The notes beneath the pieces are model-generated. The model was not told the origin of the DNA and did not search any database. It saw only the letters and a program-made list of their open reading frames with translations. Positions 46,231 through 58,052 of a stretch of 64,000 bases of DNA are shown piece after piece (the stretch's first letter is position 1; each line of letters starts with the position of its first letter). The stretch is from Clitopilus passeckerianus. Taxonomy: Eukaryota; Basidiomycota; Agaricomycetes; Agaricales; Entolomataceae. The position numbers and the translations under genes were made by a program. Location of the stretch: assembly GCA_944990035.1 (NCBI GenBank), contig CALYLX010000082.1, positions 310,001 through 374,000 on the forward strand, in the 5' to 3' direction.

Positions 46231-47728
46231 TCAGGTTGCCATCCGACTTTGAACAGCCGGTACAGGCTCGCTCCAACGATTTCTCTGTAATCTCACTGGC
46301 AGTCTCCCAGAAGATTCTTCGAGCCCTAGCCATTCCTGAGAAAAGCGCCGCCGCGATTCCGATATAGGCGAAGGGGGAGATAGAGTCTCGTCGAGCTCCA
46401 TGATCTCACGAATCTCCGAACCAAACTCCTCCCGTACGACTAAGCCGGTTGCGATCTCGGAGCAGAGGGTGGTATCCAGCACGCTGAAGTCTCGCTTCAG
46501 GATAGCGAGGTAACTTCGTCGGCGTTTGAGTCGTTCCTCCCAAATCTTGACCGCGGTGACGAGGCCCAGGCAATCAACATCCTGGGTTGAGAGGCCTTCC
46601 TCTCTATCAACGATCCGCTCGTAGAGGGACAATAGCCAATCCCAGGCACCAGTATTGCGTGCACGGACGGCGTCCTGTACGAGATCTTGGCTACCGCCGA
46701 ATCCCTCTAATTCGGCTTCAAATACAGTCGAAATGGGAGGGTAAGTTCGCGGTGAATAACGGAGGTTGAACAGAGACCTCGCTGATCTATACATGAGTTC
46801 TCTGGCGCGGGCAACCTTGCATGCAAGCCCGACGCCCCATTGGCGTACATCGTCGGTTGTTACGGGCCCTGCCCGTTCAACCAGTGTGGTGGTTGCTCGT
46901 TCGTACCATGACAGGATCCCACATTCCCGACCAAGGGATAGAAGATTGTCTCCAGAAAGGAGATTTTCGACGATGCTGCGGAGAGCGAGCTCTCGGTAAT
47001 GAGTCATCTTCCACCTCGACGATAGTCTTAAGACCGAGATCCATTCAGACTGAGAGAGTACGTTGTTGAAAGGGTCCCTGCAAGAGTTGCTCAGCAATTT
47101 TGTCTTCGAGAAGAGGATGGCACCTTACAGAGGGTACATTAGGCTCAAAAGCGCTCGAAAATCTGTGGCTGACACGCCCTCGATCGGGATTGCTGGCGGG
47201 CCATTTTTGGCTCGAGCTTCACTAACGTTGATGAGGCGGGCGAAATAGCTATTAGCGAGGAAGTGCTGGGCTGGTACCAGAAACTCGGTCTCTTCGACCT
47301 GTTTATGACTGTAAACCAAGCAGCGGCAAGGACAGTCTCAGAACTGACCTCGAACAACACCATCTGGAAGTAAAATCTGTCTCGAATGAGCGGCTCTTCC
47401 ACCGTTGCAAGGCCCGATGCCGGTGTACTAGGGTTGGTATGTGTGAGTCTTGTGAACGTAGAATTACAACATGCATGCTTACTGGGGCTGGATCATCTTC
47501 ACGATCTCGTCACGAAGGCTCGGATTCATCTCACGAAGGTCTTTTGAAATCAAATCGGGGTAGGCGGTAGTTAGGCCATCCATCTCAGTGACTGGAACCA
47601 CTAGAAGTTCGTAGTTGAGCTGTACACCTTGCTGTACACAAGCAATCAGCACAAAGATCGGCGCTAATTCGCTGCAGAGGACATACCTGTGTTGATCTTC
47701 CGTCTTTCAGAGCATCGTGGGATGACAT
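46231..47728 (-). CDS. BTB/POZ-like repeat protein, cluster member 9
   Basis: The ATG at 47728 (MSSHDALKDGRSTQ) is preferred, with 47785 possible. The next exon QGVQLNYELLVVPVTEMDG is the N-terminal module. BTB core: IRDRFYFQMVLFEV, intron, VEETEFLVPAQHFLANSYF, IPIEGVSATDFRALLSLMYPL, intron. Then EWISVLRLSSRWKMTHYR, repeat one (LLSLGRECGILSWYERA to WGVGLACKVARARE) and repeat two (AVRARNTGAWDWLLSLY to LGLVTAVKIWEERLK). The C-terminus is Arg/Trp-rich (RRRFSQEWLGLEES, LQRNRWSEP) without a Lys run. All exon phases fit and no break was seen. Confidence 0.8.
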
Positions 47729-48540
47729 TTCTGGCTCAATCTGGCCGAATTTGACATGGCTAGCATTCTCTCGCGAGCAGACCATCGCAGTTCAAACGCA
47801 ATATTGATGCGTAGAGAATGTCACAAAGAACCACCGGACCAGGGGCGACACCTCAACCACTAGATATAGGGTCCAGCAGGCGTCTTTCGAGTACATAAGC
47901 TGCACCCACAGAAAGGCCACATGCCTTGATGAATCACCAGCGCCAAAAAATAGGGTTTGCATGCTGCAAGCCTTGCAGCACAGACAAGGAACGCGTCTTG
48001 GATCAACTTGAGAAGTCGTCCCTTTTTAGCATACATCCAAGCTCGTGTAAAACACGTCGTTTGTAGTCATCGTAAAGAAGCAAGAAAGCAAGCATTTTAA
48101 ACAATTGGCTAGGGCGCGTTCCGAAAGCCGAACCCGAACCGTAAAGCAATGTCCCGTGATCACAACGCGTCAACAGACCATAACAACGCGTACTTGGAAT
48201 CCCAATGCACACTGATTGCCATCTTGAAGACGGTGGAGCAGTCGAGTGCGCATCAAGACTTCAATTATGGGCAGATCCGGAAGCAATGGAACGACTGGCT
48301 TCTTGGCGAACATATGGTGCGCACTTTACGGCTCAGCCCTCTGAGCGCGAGTGTCACCCAGAACAAGGAAGCATAGTATGCCAGAAGGTCAAGACTGCTA
48401 ATCCCTCAGAAGGACGTGACGAGAAGGACTACGTATAATGGTACATAGCTTGTGCAGCTCTAAGCCATTTCTTAGGAAGCACCTACGCGAAGAAGCTGCT
48501 ATGGTGTTTCGGTACATGATTCAGAGGGGACCTAGGTTGG
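47729..48540. other. Intergenic region upstream of cluster member 9
   Basis: Holds an A-rich motif CAAAAAATAGGG at about 47944 and the fourth ACGCGT-containing element. Short overlapping plus frames (48149-48438) are unsupported. Confidence 0.35.
48161..48192 (+). repeat. ACGCGT-containing ~30 bp element, copy 4
   Basis: CAACGCGTCAACAGACC followed by ATAACAACGCGTAC. Both ACGCGT boxes are perfect, which makes this the most symmetric copy. About 435 bp upstream of member 9. Confidence 0.6.
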
Positions 48541-49229
48541 CTAAATGGTTTGGTAGTTGAAGTATGCAATAGCGCTATTGTAAGCAGATGTGACGTTCTG
48601 CCTGATATCCTCGAAGTCCCAGTATACCGGACTCTGATTGTGGCATTAGATTGGTGCTTCTAGCATTCGTGAGTGGCACTTACTACGGCATGTGTGCCTA
48701 GGTTCGACACATAATTCACGAAATTGCTTCGTTGTGCTGTCAGATCAGAAAGTGCTACCGTCGAATAGGAAGAGCGGAAGGCCGTCTTCGTCTGAAGCTC
48801 TATTAAAGCCTCGATAGTCTTGTCCTGGATCGGGGTAATAAGCCTGATTAGGCTGATCGAATCTTCTAGATTAAAGGAAGGTGCATCCTATCAAACAGCC
48901 TGAGGAATGGTATGTGCGTGAAAGGAGGAAGATTTGCATACGAAAACGTTATAGTATGCGGTCTGAAGATCGTCACGAAGCGTCAAAGAGCTTGCGTCAA
49001 ACGCCTGGAGGAAAGAATCAGTATGAACCCATGTAGTTATCGAGTGGAAGCTTACCAGGACAAGTGATTTCTCGACGTAGCCATCAACAGGAAGAAATCT
49101 TGACGCGTCGTAGAAATTGCCTATGTCAACAAGAATCTTGTTGGCGTCGGTGACAAGTTGGTCAGGAATGGCAGTAAATACACCGGCCACCGTGGTAGAA
49201 AGCACGAAAGCACAGCTGAACAGCTTCAT
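48541..49229 (-). CDS. HsbA-like secreted protein, tandem copy 1
   Basis: The ATG at 49229 starts a signal peptide (MKLFSCAFVLSTTVAGVFTA). Five small exons then give DQLVTDANKILVDIGNFYDAS, AFDASSLTLRDDLQTAYYNV, EDSISLIRLITPIQDKTIEALIEL, FVNYVSNLGTHAV and a C-terminal NVTSAYNSAIAYFNYQTI. The all-helical layout of this length fits the hydrophobic surface-binding protein A / cell wall galactomannoprotein family, whose members coat hydrophobic surfaces or sit in the cell wall. Typical lead cysteines are absent, as usual for the family. Paired with the next gene. Confidence 0.75.
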
Positions 49230-49972
49230 TGCCGAGTTTCAGGGGCTTGGTTGAGCAGTCATGAACGTGGATTTTTATATCATGACTACGTCTTTCTAGC
49301 CTCTCAAAGCGCGCTGTCGTTTCAAAGGCGAGAGTTCTCTGATGTAAAACAGCAGGAGACGTGAAGCATCACATATTCAAGCGCATATTAGGATTTAGCA
49401 GTGACAGATCCGGTGTAAGATAACGACATATTGCGCTGAAAGTAGTGAGGGCAAAGCTTCACGGCAGACAATAGCAAGATTAAGTCTCGTTCTTTACGAT
49501 GCATCAGAATCAATCGTACAAGCCACTCTTGAAAATACTCGCGTAATAGCTTCTTCTGACATGAAGGTTGATTGAGAGTGCGTATTCCTACAAGTCCATG
49601 CGAAGCTTGAGGTTCGATGGCCTGTCCTTGTTCCTTCCTGCGGCATATGTCGGCACTCTAAGGCACATCTGCATATCTTTCGACTCTGCGCACGTCTTAG
49701 CGGCCATTAACGCTGATAGAAGCACCTTGACGTGCGTGAACCTCTCTATTTGCGAGACACGCCTCAGATCCTGAGAGAGTGAGACCGAGTGTCATCGGTC
49801 CAACAAGCGTCGACACTGGGCGCTGAGTGATGTCATTTTAGTCAGATTGTAGATATGCATAGTGAGGTATCGCAAAAAGATTTCATTCATGAAGGCCGGA
49901 GAGAGAGCAAGCTAGGAAAGTACTAGAAGAGGCACTGATTGTCCAAAGGCGAGTCCGGTGCCAGGGACTCAG
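49230..49972. other. Spacer between the two HsbA-like genes
   Basis: Promoter of copy 1 and 3' flank of copy 2. Nothing else recognised. Confidence 0.35.
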
Positions 49973-50664
49973 CTAAGCACGGAAGAAATCAATACATGCG
50001 GAATATGCTCCGTCAATCTCACTCTTGAGTTGACTAATAATCCGGAAGAAGGAGGCCTGAAGAGTGGGCCATCAGCTCACCGTATCAAATTGAGAGAAGA
50101 GGAACCTACTGGAGCAACCTTCAAGTAGGCGTCAGCATAGGCATCCGTAATGTGAACCAACTCTTGAAGAAGGACGACGATTGCATCCTCATAGCTCTGG
50201 AGTAGTCCTTTCTGGGCCTCAAGCTCTTGCAAAGTGCTGACGGTTTCAACTTTAATCGGAGCAATGGCGCCTACTAGGATTCTTGCGTCCGCGATAGAGA
50301 TGGAAGAAGTGCTCTGGAAACACGAAAGGCATTAGAAAGAATGGTGTGGTTACGAGGAAAGGGATCCTTTACCTGAACGTTGACGGTCGCGTGTTTGAGA
50401 ATGGAGATCAAAGAGGTCGCCGCATTTCCAAGTTGCTGTATCGCTGGATTGGTACGTTTACTTTGAGAGCAGGCAGGGATATGAGCTTACCGCGATGAAA
50501 ACCGGATCGATACCAGTAGGAGGGATATGGCCGATAACGGTATGGAGCTCGGTGACCTTAGCACTGATTTTCTTTGCATCCTCGCTGAGAACTGTTACAT
50601 TGGTACCGAGAACACAGGTAACCGCCGCAGCAAGAGCAAAGACAGCGATGGCGAAGAATTTCAT
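49973..50664 (-). CDS. HsbA-like secreted protein, tandem copy 2
   Basis: Signal peptide MKFFAIAVFALAAAVTCVLG from the ATG at 50664. It continues NVTVLSEDAKKISAKVTELHTVIGHI, QLGNAATSLISILKHATVNV, SISIADARILVGAIAPIKVETVSTLQELEAQ, ELVHITDAYADAYLKVAP and ends SEIDGAYSACIDFFRA. Exon layout and the ending (SAYNSAIAYF-like) match copy 1, though the sequences have diverged considerably, so the duplication is old. Same family expectation: secreted, helical, surface-active. Confidence 0.75.
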
Positions 50665-51393
50665 TGAGGCAATAGTAAAGCGACGAGCTTGTGTCGAGTA
50701 AATCCATCCAACATGCGCTTTTAAGTAACAGGAGTAAGGTTAATTCCAATACCCGTCACGAAGGCTTGAGAGTTCGATGGCTCCATAGTCACGATTCGCG
50801 AAGAGCAACCCAAGAGAATAGAAGAAATTTGCGTTCAACAATCGTGCGATTCTTCCTGCGATGCCTTTCCGTAATAAGAAGCTAGAATTTGGGGTTCATA
50901 CAGGTGCTCCTAAGGCTCTTTGAACCACAAGAGAAAACGAGAACGTTCAAGTTGTTCTTTGAAAGCGTGAAGACGATTACATAATCACAAATGTTGCTCT
51001 TCTCCCCCAAACTGGACATCCAAAGTATCGCCCACGCTGATACTTCGCCTTCCTCGTGCGCCGAAATTTGCAATACGCTTAGCTTCTATGACTGCTTGTT
51101 TTATGCCTGTTTTCGTGCCCATCACGACTAGAAACAAGCAAACTTCTGCCACCAAAATCAAGCCAACCTACCTTGGCCGTAAATTCCGGTAAGCAGCTTG
51201 CAGTCTTTTAACAATACGACCACTCAAACGTTTCCCCACGCAAAGGGTTTTCACGGGTTCGGTCAACCTGTAGGGCACCCCAGTTAGGAGCATTGGCGGA
51301 ACTCTACCGGCCCGAGGTTCCTGCCTCAATCCATCATCCAGAACCAAGTCACAGGACACCCCACGTCTCACTTCTCGACTTCTTCTCATCTCC
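50665..51393. other. Divergent intergenic region between HsbA copy 2 and the aldolase
   Basis: Promoters of both neighbours are expected here. No gene or element recognised. Confidence 0.35.
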
Positions 51394-52419
51394 ATGGCAA
51401 GCCACGCACTGCTCAACGCCTTCAAAGCCAACAAGCCAGCTTTTGGCGTCTGGATCACCGCCCCCGGCATCTTCAACGCTCGGACCGTGGCTGCAGCAAG
51501 CCCAGACCTATCATTTGTGGTCGTCGACTGCGAACACGGATTGACACCTCTCGTTCCAGGAGCCGCTGAAACTATTGCCGCCATTCAAGGTGTCAATCCC
51601 AATGGCGGACCTAGCGCCATAGTTCGAGTTCCTGCGACAGGAGTATCAACTGGCACGGGTTGGCAGATCAAGAACGCACTCGATGCAGGAGCGCGGGGAA
51701 TCATAGTGCCGATGGTATGAATACTTCTGCTGACTCCAAACTCTATTGATTACTGAAGGAATTTTACGTAGGTTTCTTCCGCAGAGAAGGCCAAGGAAAT
51801 CGTTGCGGATAGCAAGTTTCCACCCTTGGGTCGTCGTGGCTTCGGGAACCCATACTGCCATGGATCATGGGGCATCACTGCGAAAGATTACCTCGCGAAC
51901 GCCAATGACCACATCTGCGTGATGGTCCAAATCGAAACCAAGGAAGCCATCGAGCAAGTTGACGCTATTGCAGCAGTCGACGGAATTGGTTCGTGCAAGC
52001 ATCTGGTCAAGAAAATGCATTTCCCCTGACTTTCGTCCACTGCTAGATGTCCTGTTCGTCGGACCTTACGACTTGTCCATCTCTCTTGGATACGCCCCAC
52101 CCAACCCAGACCCTCATCCCGACGTCGAGAAGAGTATCCAACGAATTCTAAAAGCAGCACATGCAGCTCGGAAGAAATGGTAAGCGCCTCGTTCTGGAAC
52201 ATCTATTTGCTTCTGGACTAAAATGTGCCCTCAGCGCGATTTACTGCAGCTCTGGTAAGCAGTCCGCTGCACGTGCTGCTGAAGGCTTTGACATGGTCAG
52301 TCCCCCAAAATTTATGTTCTTTCTTTGAACTGAGTAAGCGTTAGATCAATGTCACCTCGGATGCTGGAGCTATGTCTGAAGCAATTGTTGCTAATATTCG
52401 GACTGCAATGAACTCCTAA
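51394..52419 (+). CDS. HpcH/HpaI family aldolase/citrate lyase domain protein
   Basis: Class II, metal-dependent pyruvate aldolase family (cleaves 2-keto-hydroxy acids such as 4-hydroxy-2-oxoheptanedioate to pyruvate and an aldehyde). The ATG at 51394 gives MASHALLNAFKANKPAFGVW. Hallmarks: FVVVDCEHGLTPL (catalytic-loop His and the aspartate/glutamate environment), AIVRVPATG, ALDAGARGIIVPMV, GRRGFGNPYCHG, HICVMVQIETKEAIEQVDAIAAVDGI (metal-binding glutamate) and DVLFVGPYDLSISLG (substrate loop). It ends INVTSDAGAMSEAIVANIRTAMNS. Five exons with consistent phases, about 270 residues, full length for the family. The physiological substrate in fungi is not established. Confidence 0.92.
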
Positions 52420-52527
52420 ACGTCGGATGCATTATCGACCAATGTATTCTTACATTGTAGTTCAAACAATATAAGGCTATGGAATGTTCTTTCCAGCTAC
52501 CCGTTCTCCGCATTCTCGATGTCCCCA

Positions 52528-54044
52528 CTACTGCTGAAACAGCCCCAGAAGATCGATTGAAGCCAGTTTTCTCGCCTTTGAAGCAATTTGCTCCGAGGCT
52601 CTTGCTGGATTTGGGCTCTCCGTCGTCATATTGCGCAGTGACTGTTGGAAGAGGTCCCGTGATCGACAGATAGAGACCGCTAAGTCTTCTCCCAGAATAC
52701 CTGCCTCTGCTACGGCTATGGGCTCCTCTCGTTCGATCAATTCAATCAAGCTGCTCTCTATCCAACGAGCTACCCCAAGCCTTACCGCCAACTTGTATCT
52801 TTCGAGGGCGGAGAAACTTCTCGAGGTCGTTTTGACATACCTATCGAAATCACTCCGATCCACGATCTCCGCCGGGGCCGTTGGCGTGGTGCGTGGTGAA
52901 TCTATTATCCATTCTGTGTCTTGTTCACTCCACGCCAAAATGGGTGAATTCCATTCCGCAACCAAAGGGCTATCCTGAGATGGAGGCTGCAACCTGGCTT
53001 CTCTTGCACGACAAATGCTGATGGAAATGTCCAATCCGAGTTTGCCAGCCTCTTCTCGTTCGAGGCTCTCCGAACGCCTAACCAAGGTGGTGAAAGCATC
53101 CCACAGCCACTCCAATACTCCTTCCCGCTTGGCGAGCAAAAGACGTGCGATGGGGTCGTCAATTGGGGGAATGGGTATAGTGGCATCTCCGCGAACGTTT
53201 TGCATAGCTGCCGCGCTCTTGTTTGCGCGTTCTTCAGGCGAAAGTACCGTATGGCCCAAGCGCCAGATGATGTCCCTAATGGCCTCACGGTTTGCCATTA
53301 CCCTGATGAAAGCCGTGGTCCCCAACGCATTAGCCTCGCCAACCGATATCTCTTCTATTCGACTAATCATGTCTGAATATGCTGATACCAACCACTCGAA
53401 GACTTTGTACTCCCGGCCGTAGGAAAGTTGGTCGGTATTTGAATGCTTGAACAGCTTTGGTACTCGGTCGACGATCAGTGGCCGAAAGTTCGAGAATGGC
53501 CAAATATGAGAGAGTTTTAAAATGGCAAGCCAATCCTGTACCAGCGAATGTTCTCCTGATATCCCTGGAGATCTTCAGAGTGTGTGAGTCAGGTTCATGA
53601 TACAGATTAGTTATCCACCTTACAGTTCATTGTCAATCATCGCAAAGAGAAGAGAGAAATGGTCCGAGGTAATGCCGTCCTGCATACGTACAGGCTCGAT
53701 TATCCTATATACGTGTCTTTCCAACGGTTTGTGACCTATCCCGAGGTGAACTGCAGCCAGAGCAAACATGGTATCCTTTGTCTTTCAACCGTCAGAAGAG
53801 CGGCATGTGAGTCAATCGAAGATCATGCAGTCACCTCTAACTCTACCATCTCAAGATAGTAATCCGGATCGTGTATAACCACATCTTTGCTGTAATCCCT
53901 GTATTTAGCATACACATCAGAGCGAGGAGGTCAGGGCGCCAAGCAAGAAGTCGCATACATGGGGAGTTGTCCAGGTTTGATTGTATTGGTATCGAGCTCA
54001 GCATTTGCATTCGCCACTATGGACAATTCGGCAATGAGCTTCAT
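52528..54044 (-). CDS. BTB/POZ-like repeat protein, cluster member 10 (degenerate BTB, three repeats)
   Basis: The 5' end is tentative; the ATG at 54044 (MKLIAELSIVANANAEL) is the best guess. The BTB core is recognisable but eroded: HDPDYYLEMVELEV, intron, KDTMFALAAVHLGIG, then DGITSDHFSLLFAMIDNEL, lacking the usual VPxxxF and LYPL. The third exon starts DWLAILKLSHIWPFSN and carries three repeats: one with GREYKVFEWLVSAYSD and ANALGTTAFIRVMANRE, one with LLAKREGVLEWLWDAF and AGKLGLDISISICRARE, and one with AVRLGVARWIESSLIELIE and AGILGEDLAVSICRSRD. The extra repeat and weak BTB are shared with member 11. Confidence 0.68.
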
Positions 54045-54456
54045 CGAGACGCTGTGATCCTCCCAGTGCTGGATGAACCTTGATCACCTGCTAAGCTTCA
54101 AGTAACAACAAAAGCCAGGAAAAGTTCTGGGAAATAGAAATTTGGGAGATGAAGGAGCTGCGAATGTCTTCTTATTTCTGGAGGAAACGAGCGTCCCGGT
54201 GACGGGGCTGAGACGGAAGCTGAGCGCTGAGATGCAACCTTCTATCATTGAGACGCTCAGTCAGGTGACGTTTCGGGAGCGGGGTGAATTCTGAAGCTAT
54301 CTTTATCGTTCGCAATAACGTAATATCTGTCATGAACTTGGAGGAATACCAGTATGCTTCCATCTGCCATGGGCCAAGCAAATATACTATTGAGAGGTTG
54401 AATAGTACAACATGTTGGTATCACTGGGTAACAAGTCTTTGCCCGTTTTAACTTGG
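54045..54456. other. Spacer between cluster members 10 and 11
   Basis: Short spacer that may include an unplaced first exon of member 10. Nothing else seen. Confidence 0.3.
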
Positions 54457-56316
54457 CTACGATTCAGCCGAGACGGCATCTTTAAGGAGCAGCTTGACTT
54501 TAGCCTGAGCAATGACGTGACGTTGCTCCTTAGGATAGGCAGGAGTGCGGCGTTGCAACGACTTCAAATATCTGTCCCGCGCTCGACAGATATCTACAAA
54601 ATCGCCCATTCCTAGAACGCGAGCTTCATACAGGTTGATAGGAGATTCTCGCTCTATCAACTCATGAGAGGCCTGTAGCTTCCATTCTCGCGCTACGAAC
54701 CCGTAGTGCGTTGCAAGGCTGATTCTTCCGATGACTCCAGCACTTTCCGGTTTACTCGAATGACCATCGAGCCCGGACTTGATGGATTTGGTGAGGACAA
54801 GGGACTTGTCCCTAAATGGGTTCACAATTGCCTCCTTGTAATATTCTCTGGCGCGGTAGATAGCGGCGGAAGTCTCGATCCCCAAGAGCTTGGCTTCAAC
54901 AAGGGTGAGATTTTCGGAGCGTTTGATGAAATCGGAATAGGCGTCGACGACCCACTCTAGGATTCCCTCCCGCTCTGCAATTTGCACTCGCCTAACGAAG
55001 TCATCTGGGCTGGATTGATCATTGTCTGTAAGACTGTCTGGCGCTCCAATGACCTTGCGTAGTGCATCTCTGCTTTTTTCCCGCAACCGCAAATTCGTCT
55101 CTCCGCCTAGTGGGGGTTGGTATTCTGCCCGTAGCTCCTGCCGGCATTCCATTAACTTGACGAGCGCCGCCATGCCCAACGCATTCGCCTCATCAACTCG
55201 AACGGTCTCGGTTCTAGTGATGATGTCGAGATAGGTATGGGACAGGAGGAGTTCAATCTGGAATTCCCTGCCATAGCGAAGTTTCTCGAGGTATGATAAC
55301 GTGAAAGAATCGATAGCGCGCTCCGCCAGGTCACGAATATTTTTGCATGACCATTCTCGAGACATCTTGTGGACTTGGAGCCAATCTTCGAAGCTCAAGT
55401 ACATATTACTCGTTCCAGGCGATCTTGACAACGACATAGATTATAGATTAGCAATACGGAAGATTTGGAGAGCAGAAATACTTACAGCTGCCAGTTTATT
55501 ACTGCGAGGAAATTGGTAAGATGTCGCGCCCTGACATTGTCCAATGAAACCGGCGTCAAAGATCGACTCGGGAGGCCAGGGATCTTGGCGCCGTCAAGTT
55601 GGGCGATAGGTACTTGAAAGAGTACATCATCTGCCTGTATGAGGTTAAATTTTACGCGATTCGGCAAGTGATCAACCACCGAATATGTTTTACCTCAAGT
55701 ACGACCATGTCCATGTAATAATCTCGGTCCTGGAAGGGTTCGACATATGGTTGCGGGGAATAGCGCGCTACAAACGGTCTAAAATTCCAGGACCAGCATT
55801 GAGGAGAGCGCAGCTACATAAAAGCGGGATAACATACAAAGGAGAGAGCCTTTGTTTGAGTGCTCCAACGTCAATTTCAGCAGGAGGCTCTGAAACCGAA
55901 GCGTCCAATTCTCGTATCACATTGATATGAAGTTCGAGCTCATAACCGTCCGCCTGCAGTCATCGAGTAAGATTTCTAGTGACTCTCGTCAATATTATCG
56001 CAGATAAGTACCTTGAACGTGGTTTTGCAGAGAGAGCTCATGACAAGCCTCGAGGCAAGCCATAATAAGTCCCCAAACAGGCAGCTGAGATCGTTCGGAA
56101 ACAGCCGGAGTCATGGGATGATTTTCCTCTTTGAGCTCCAGACTGGATGAAGAGATTGAAGACCAACTTCCACAGTGGCCCCGAGTTGACCTCAAGTTGA
56201 ACTGCATGCTTCGTCAGAATCATCGTCAATAGCCAGGATACGTACATCATAGATTGGTACCCGTTGCCTGTATTCGGTACTTCTCTATTGTCTGTCGAGG
56301 GCAAGAGAGCCAGCAT
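54457..56316 (-). CDS. BTB/POZ-like repeat protein, cluster member 11 (three repeats)
   Basis: The ATG at 56316 (MLALLPSTDNREVPN) leads through a Ser/His-rich exon (SSISSSSLELKEENHP) to ADGYELELHINVIRE and then FQDRDYYMDMVVLEV, intron, ADDVLFQVPIAQLDG, ARHLTNFLAVINWQL. The DFRxLMxxLYPL end of the BTB is replaced. After YLSFEDWLQVHKMSREW come three repeats: one with RYGREFQIELLLSHTYLD and ANALGMAALVKLMECRQ, one with IAEREGILEWVVDAYSD and AKLLGIETSAAIYRARE, and one with LATHYGFVAREWKL and ARVLGMGDFVDICRARD. Member 10 matches best. The protein ends KLLLKDAVSAES, with no special tail. Confidence 0.72.
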
Positions 56317-56761
56317 TGAAGTTCCCGAAACCCGCCCAACCTAATGGCAACGAAAACCTCGCAACTCCTCACAAGGATTGAGAAAGATGATCCTTACCAC
56401 CACTAACACCGCACAAAAAATAGGGCCCGCTTGTAGGACCGGCCTGACAAAGATGAAGAACAAGAGAGAACGTCTGTTCCCAGAGACGTGAAGGCCTCGC
56501 TAGAATTATACAGAATCGCAGCTGATCATATTCTTCGCATACAATTAATATTGGATCAACCCGAACGAGAGATAACCCCTGGCATTAGGAACTGGGTGTT
56601 AATATACAAAATCAGATGAGAAGGTACAAGCAAGCAACAGTCGAGCAAAGATCAACGGAAACGAAATAAGGTTAAGAATGAGCGGCGACAAAGGTCATCG
56701 AAGGAATAGCAGGCCAGGTCCAGGCTCCGCTATATGTCGTGGTCGACACGTGTGGCTGGAC
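56317..56761. other. Intergenic region between cluster member 11 and the rhodopsin-type gene
   Basis: Carries CAAAAAATAGGG at about 56414, the same 12-mer found before member 9. No gene. Confidence 0.35.
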
Positions 56762-58052
56762 TCATGAGGCGAGGCCCACATCACTTGTAGACGCAGCGCG
56801 CAACGCCACCGTGAATTTCTCCACGTCGATGTTGGAGGGAGCTTGGCCGGACCCATAACCAGTATCCTTACTTGATAGTGATGAGGGATCATGGGAGGAG
56901 ATATTGGTAAATGTTAGAGGCGTAGGCTCGTGGGGAGGCCGAGTCGTTGGCTTGTCGGAGGTCGTCAATTCCGGGTCTTCCCCGTTGCGAGTGACTCGAT
57001 AGAGCCATGTTCCGACCACCAAAAGGTTACAAGCCATGAGCGTGACTGCCGCCTGTCAAGAAAACATTAGAAACTAATTCTCGTGACCTCAAGTGGCATA
57101 CCTCGTAATGAGCCATGAAACCGTCGAGGATCAGGTCCAATTTAAATTGGGCAACCATGTCAACCACGCTGAATACCGTGATGAACACATTGAGAGCGAA
57201 GATGATGCGGATCATCCGACGTGGAATGGGAGGCAGTCGAGAACGCCATAGCATATGAAGTGGGATGACGACCAACAGTACATTGGCCAAGGCGTCGTCT
57301 GTTCTCAAGGACAGAGGGTAAGTGCGTCAAATACTTTACATCACAGAAGAGGACACTCACGCAATACCTTTGGTATGCTAAACTGTGGGCCGAGGACACA
57401 AAATCCTCCATGATGGGCGAAATCAAGTTGCATGCAAGCAATCACCCTGGTGGTAACAAGGGCTATCCAAGCACAGGCGAAGAAGACGATAATGCCAATA
57501 ACAACATGTCGAAGAGGGGAGGGAGGCACGACCCGTAAGATGCTGAATGCAATGCTCAGTCGACCACACCTGTGTAGTAATCGTCGGCGCAGATCTGGCT
57601 TGCATTTGGAACTTTAAGATCTTACCAGACTGTAGACATATACGACACCACCTGCACCATGTAGCTAACAACTGCTTCGGTCCCCTCGAGCTGAGCACCT
57701 TGCATTTGCTGACCTAGAAAGGCCCGGTCTGTCAGTTCCCGTATCAGTTAACTATTGAAACGAGCTTGCCTGTCTGAACGATCTTCAGAAATATGGTTGC
57801 AAAAAAGGTCACATCGAATACAGCAGCAAAGATCGCGAAATTGTCATCCCAGTAGAGAAGTCCTCTTCTCTTCCTGTATGCAACGCGGAAACAGGTCATT
57901 ATCAGAGCGATACCATGGAGCACCCCTGCGCTCGCTGTAAAGCAAAATTGCGCCTGAGATCAAAATTTCCACTCATCGAGGGCAAGAGACCCACCTCTGA
58001 ACGCCGTGAGATTTGGCGCGGAAAGGGAAACGAATTTGAAGTCGGAGCCCAT
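56762..58052 (-). CDS. Fungal rhodopsin-domain integral membrane protein (7TM)
   Basis: The start chosen is the ATG at 58052 (MGSDFKFVSLSAPNL); longer in-frame starts up to 58238 exist but add low-quality sequence. After the first intron comes ASAGVLHGIALIMTCFRVAYRKRRGLLYWDDNFAIFAAVF, the hallmark of the fungal rhodopsin-domain family (small-residue helix, basic loop, WDD). Later helices: VVIGIIVFFACAWIALVTTRVI, ALANVLLVVIPLHMLW, MIRIIFALNVFITVFSVVDMVA and AAVTLMACNLLVVGTWLYRV. The cytoplasmic tail is Thr/Pro/Ser-rich. No retinal-binding lysine context is seen, so this is the receptor-like fungal family, not a light-driven opsin. Ligand unknown. Confidence 0.72.
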
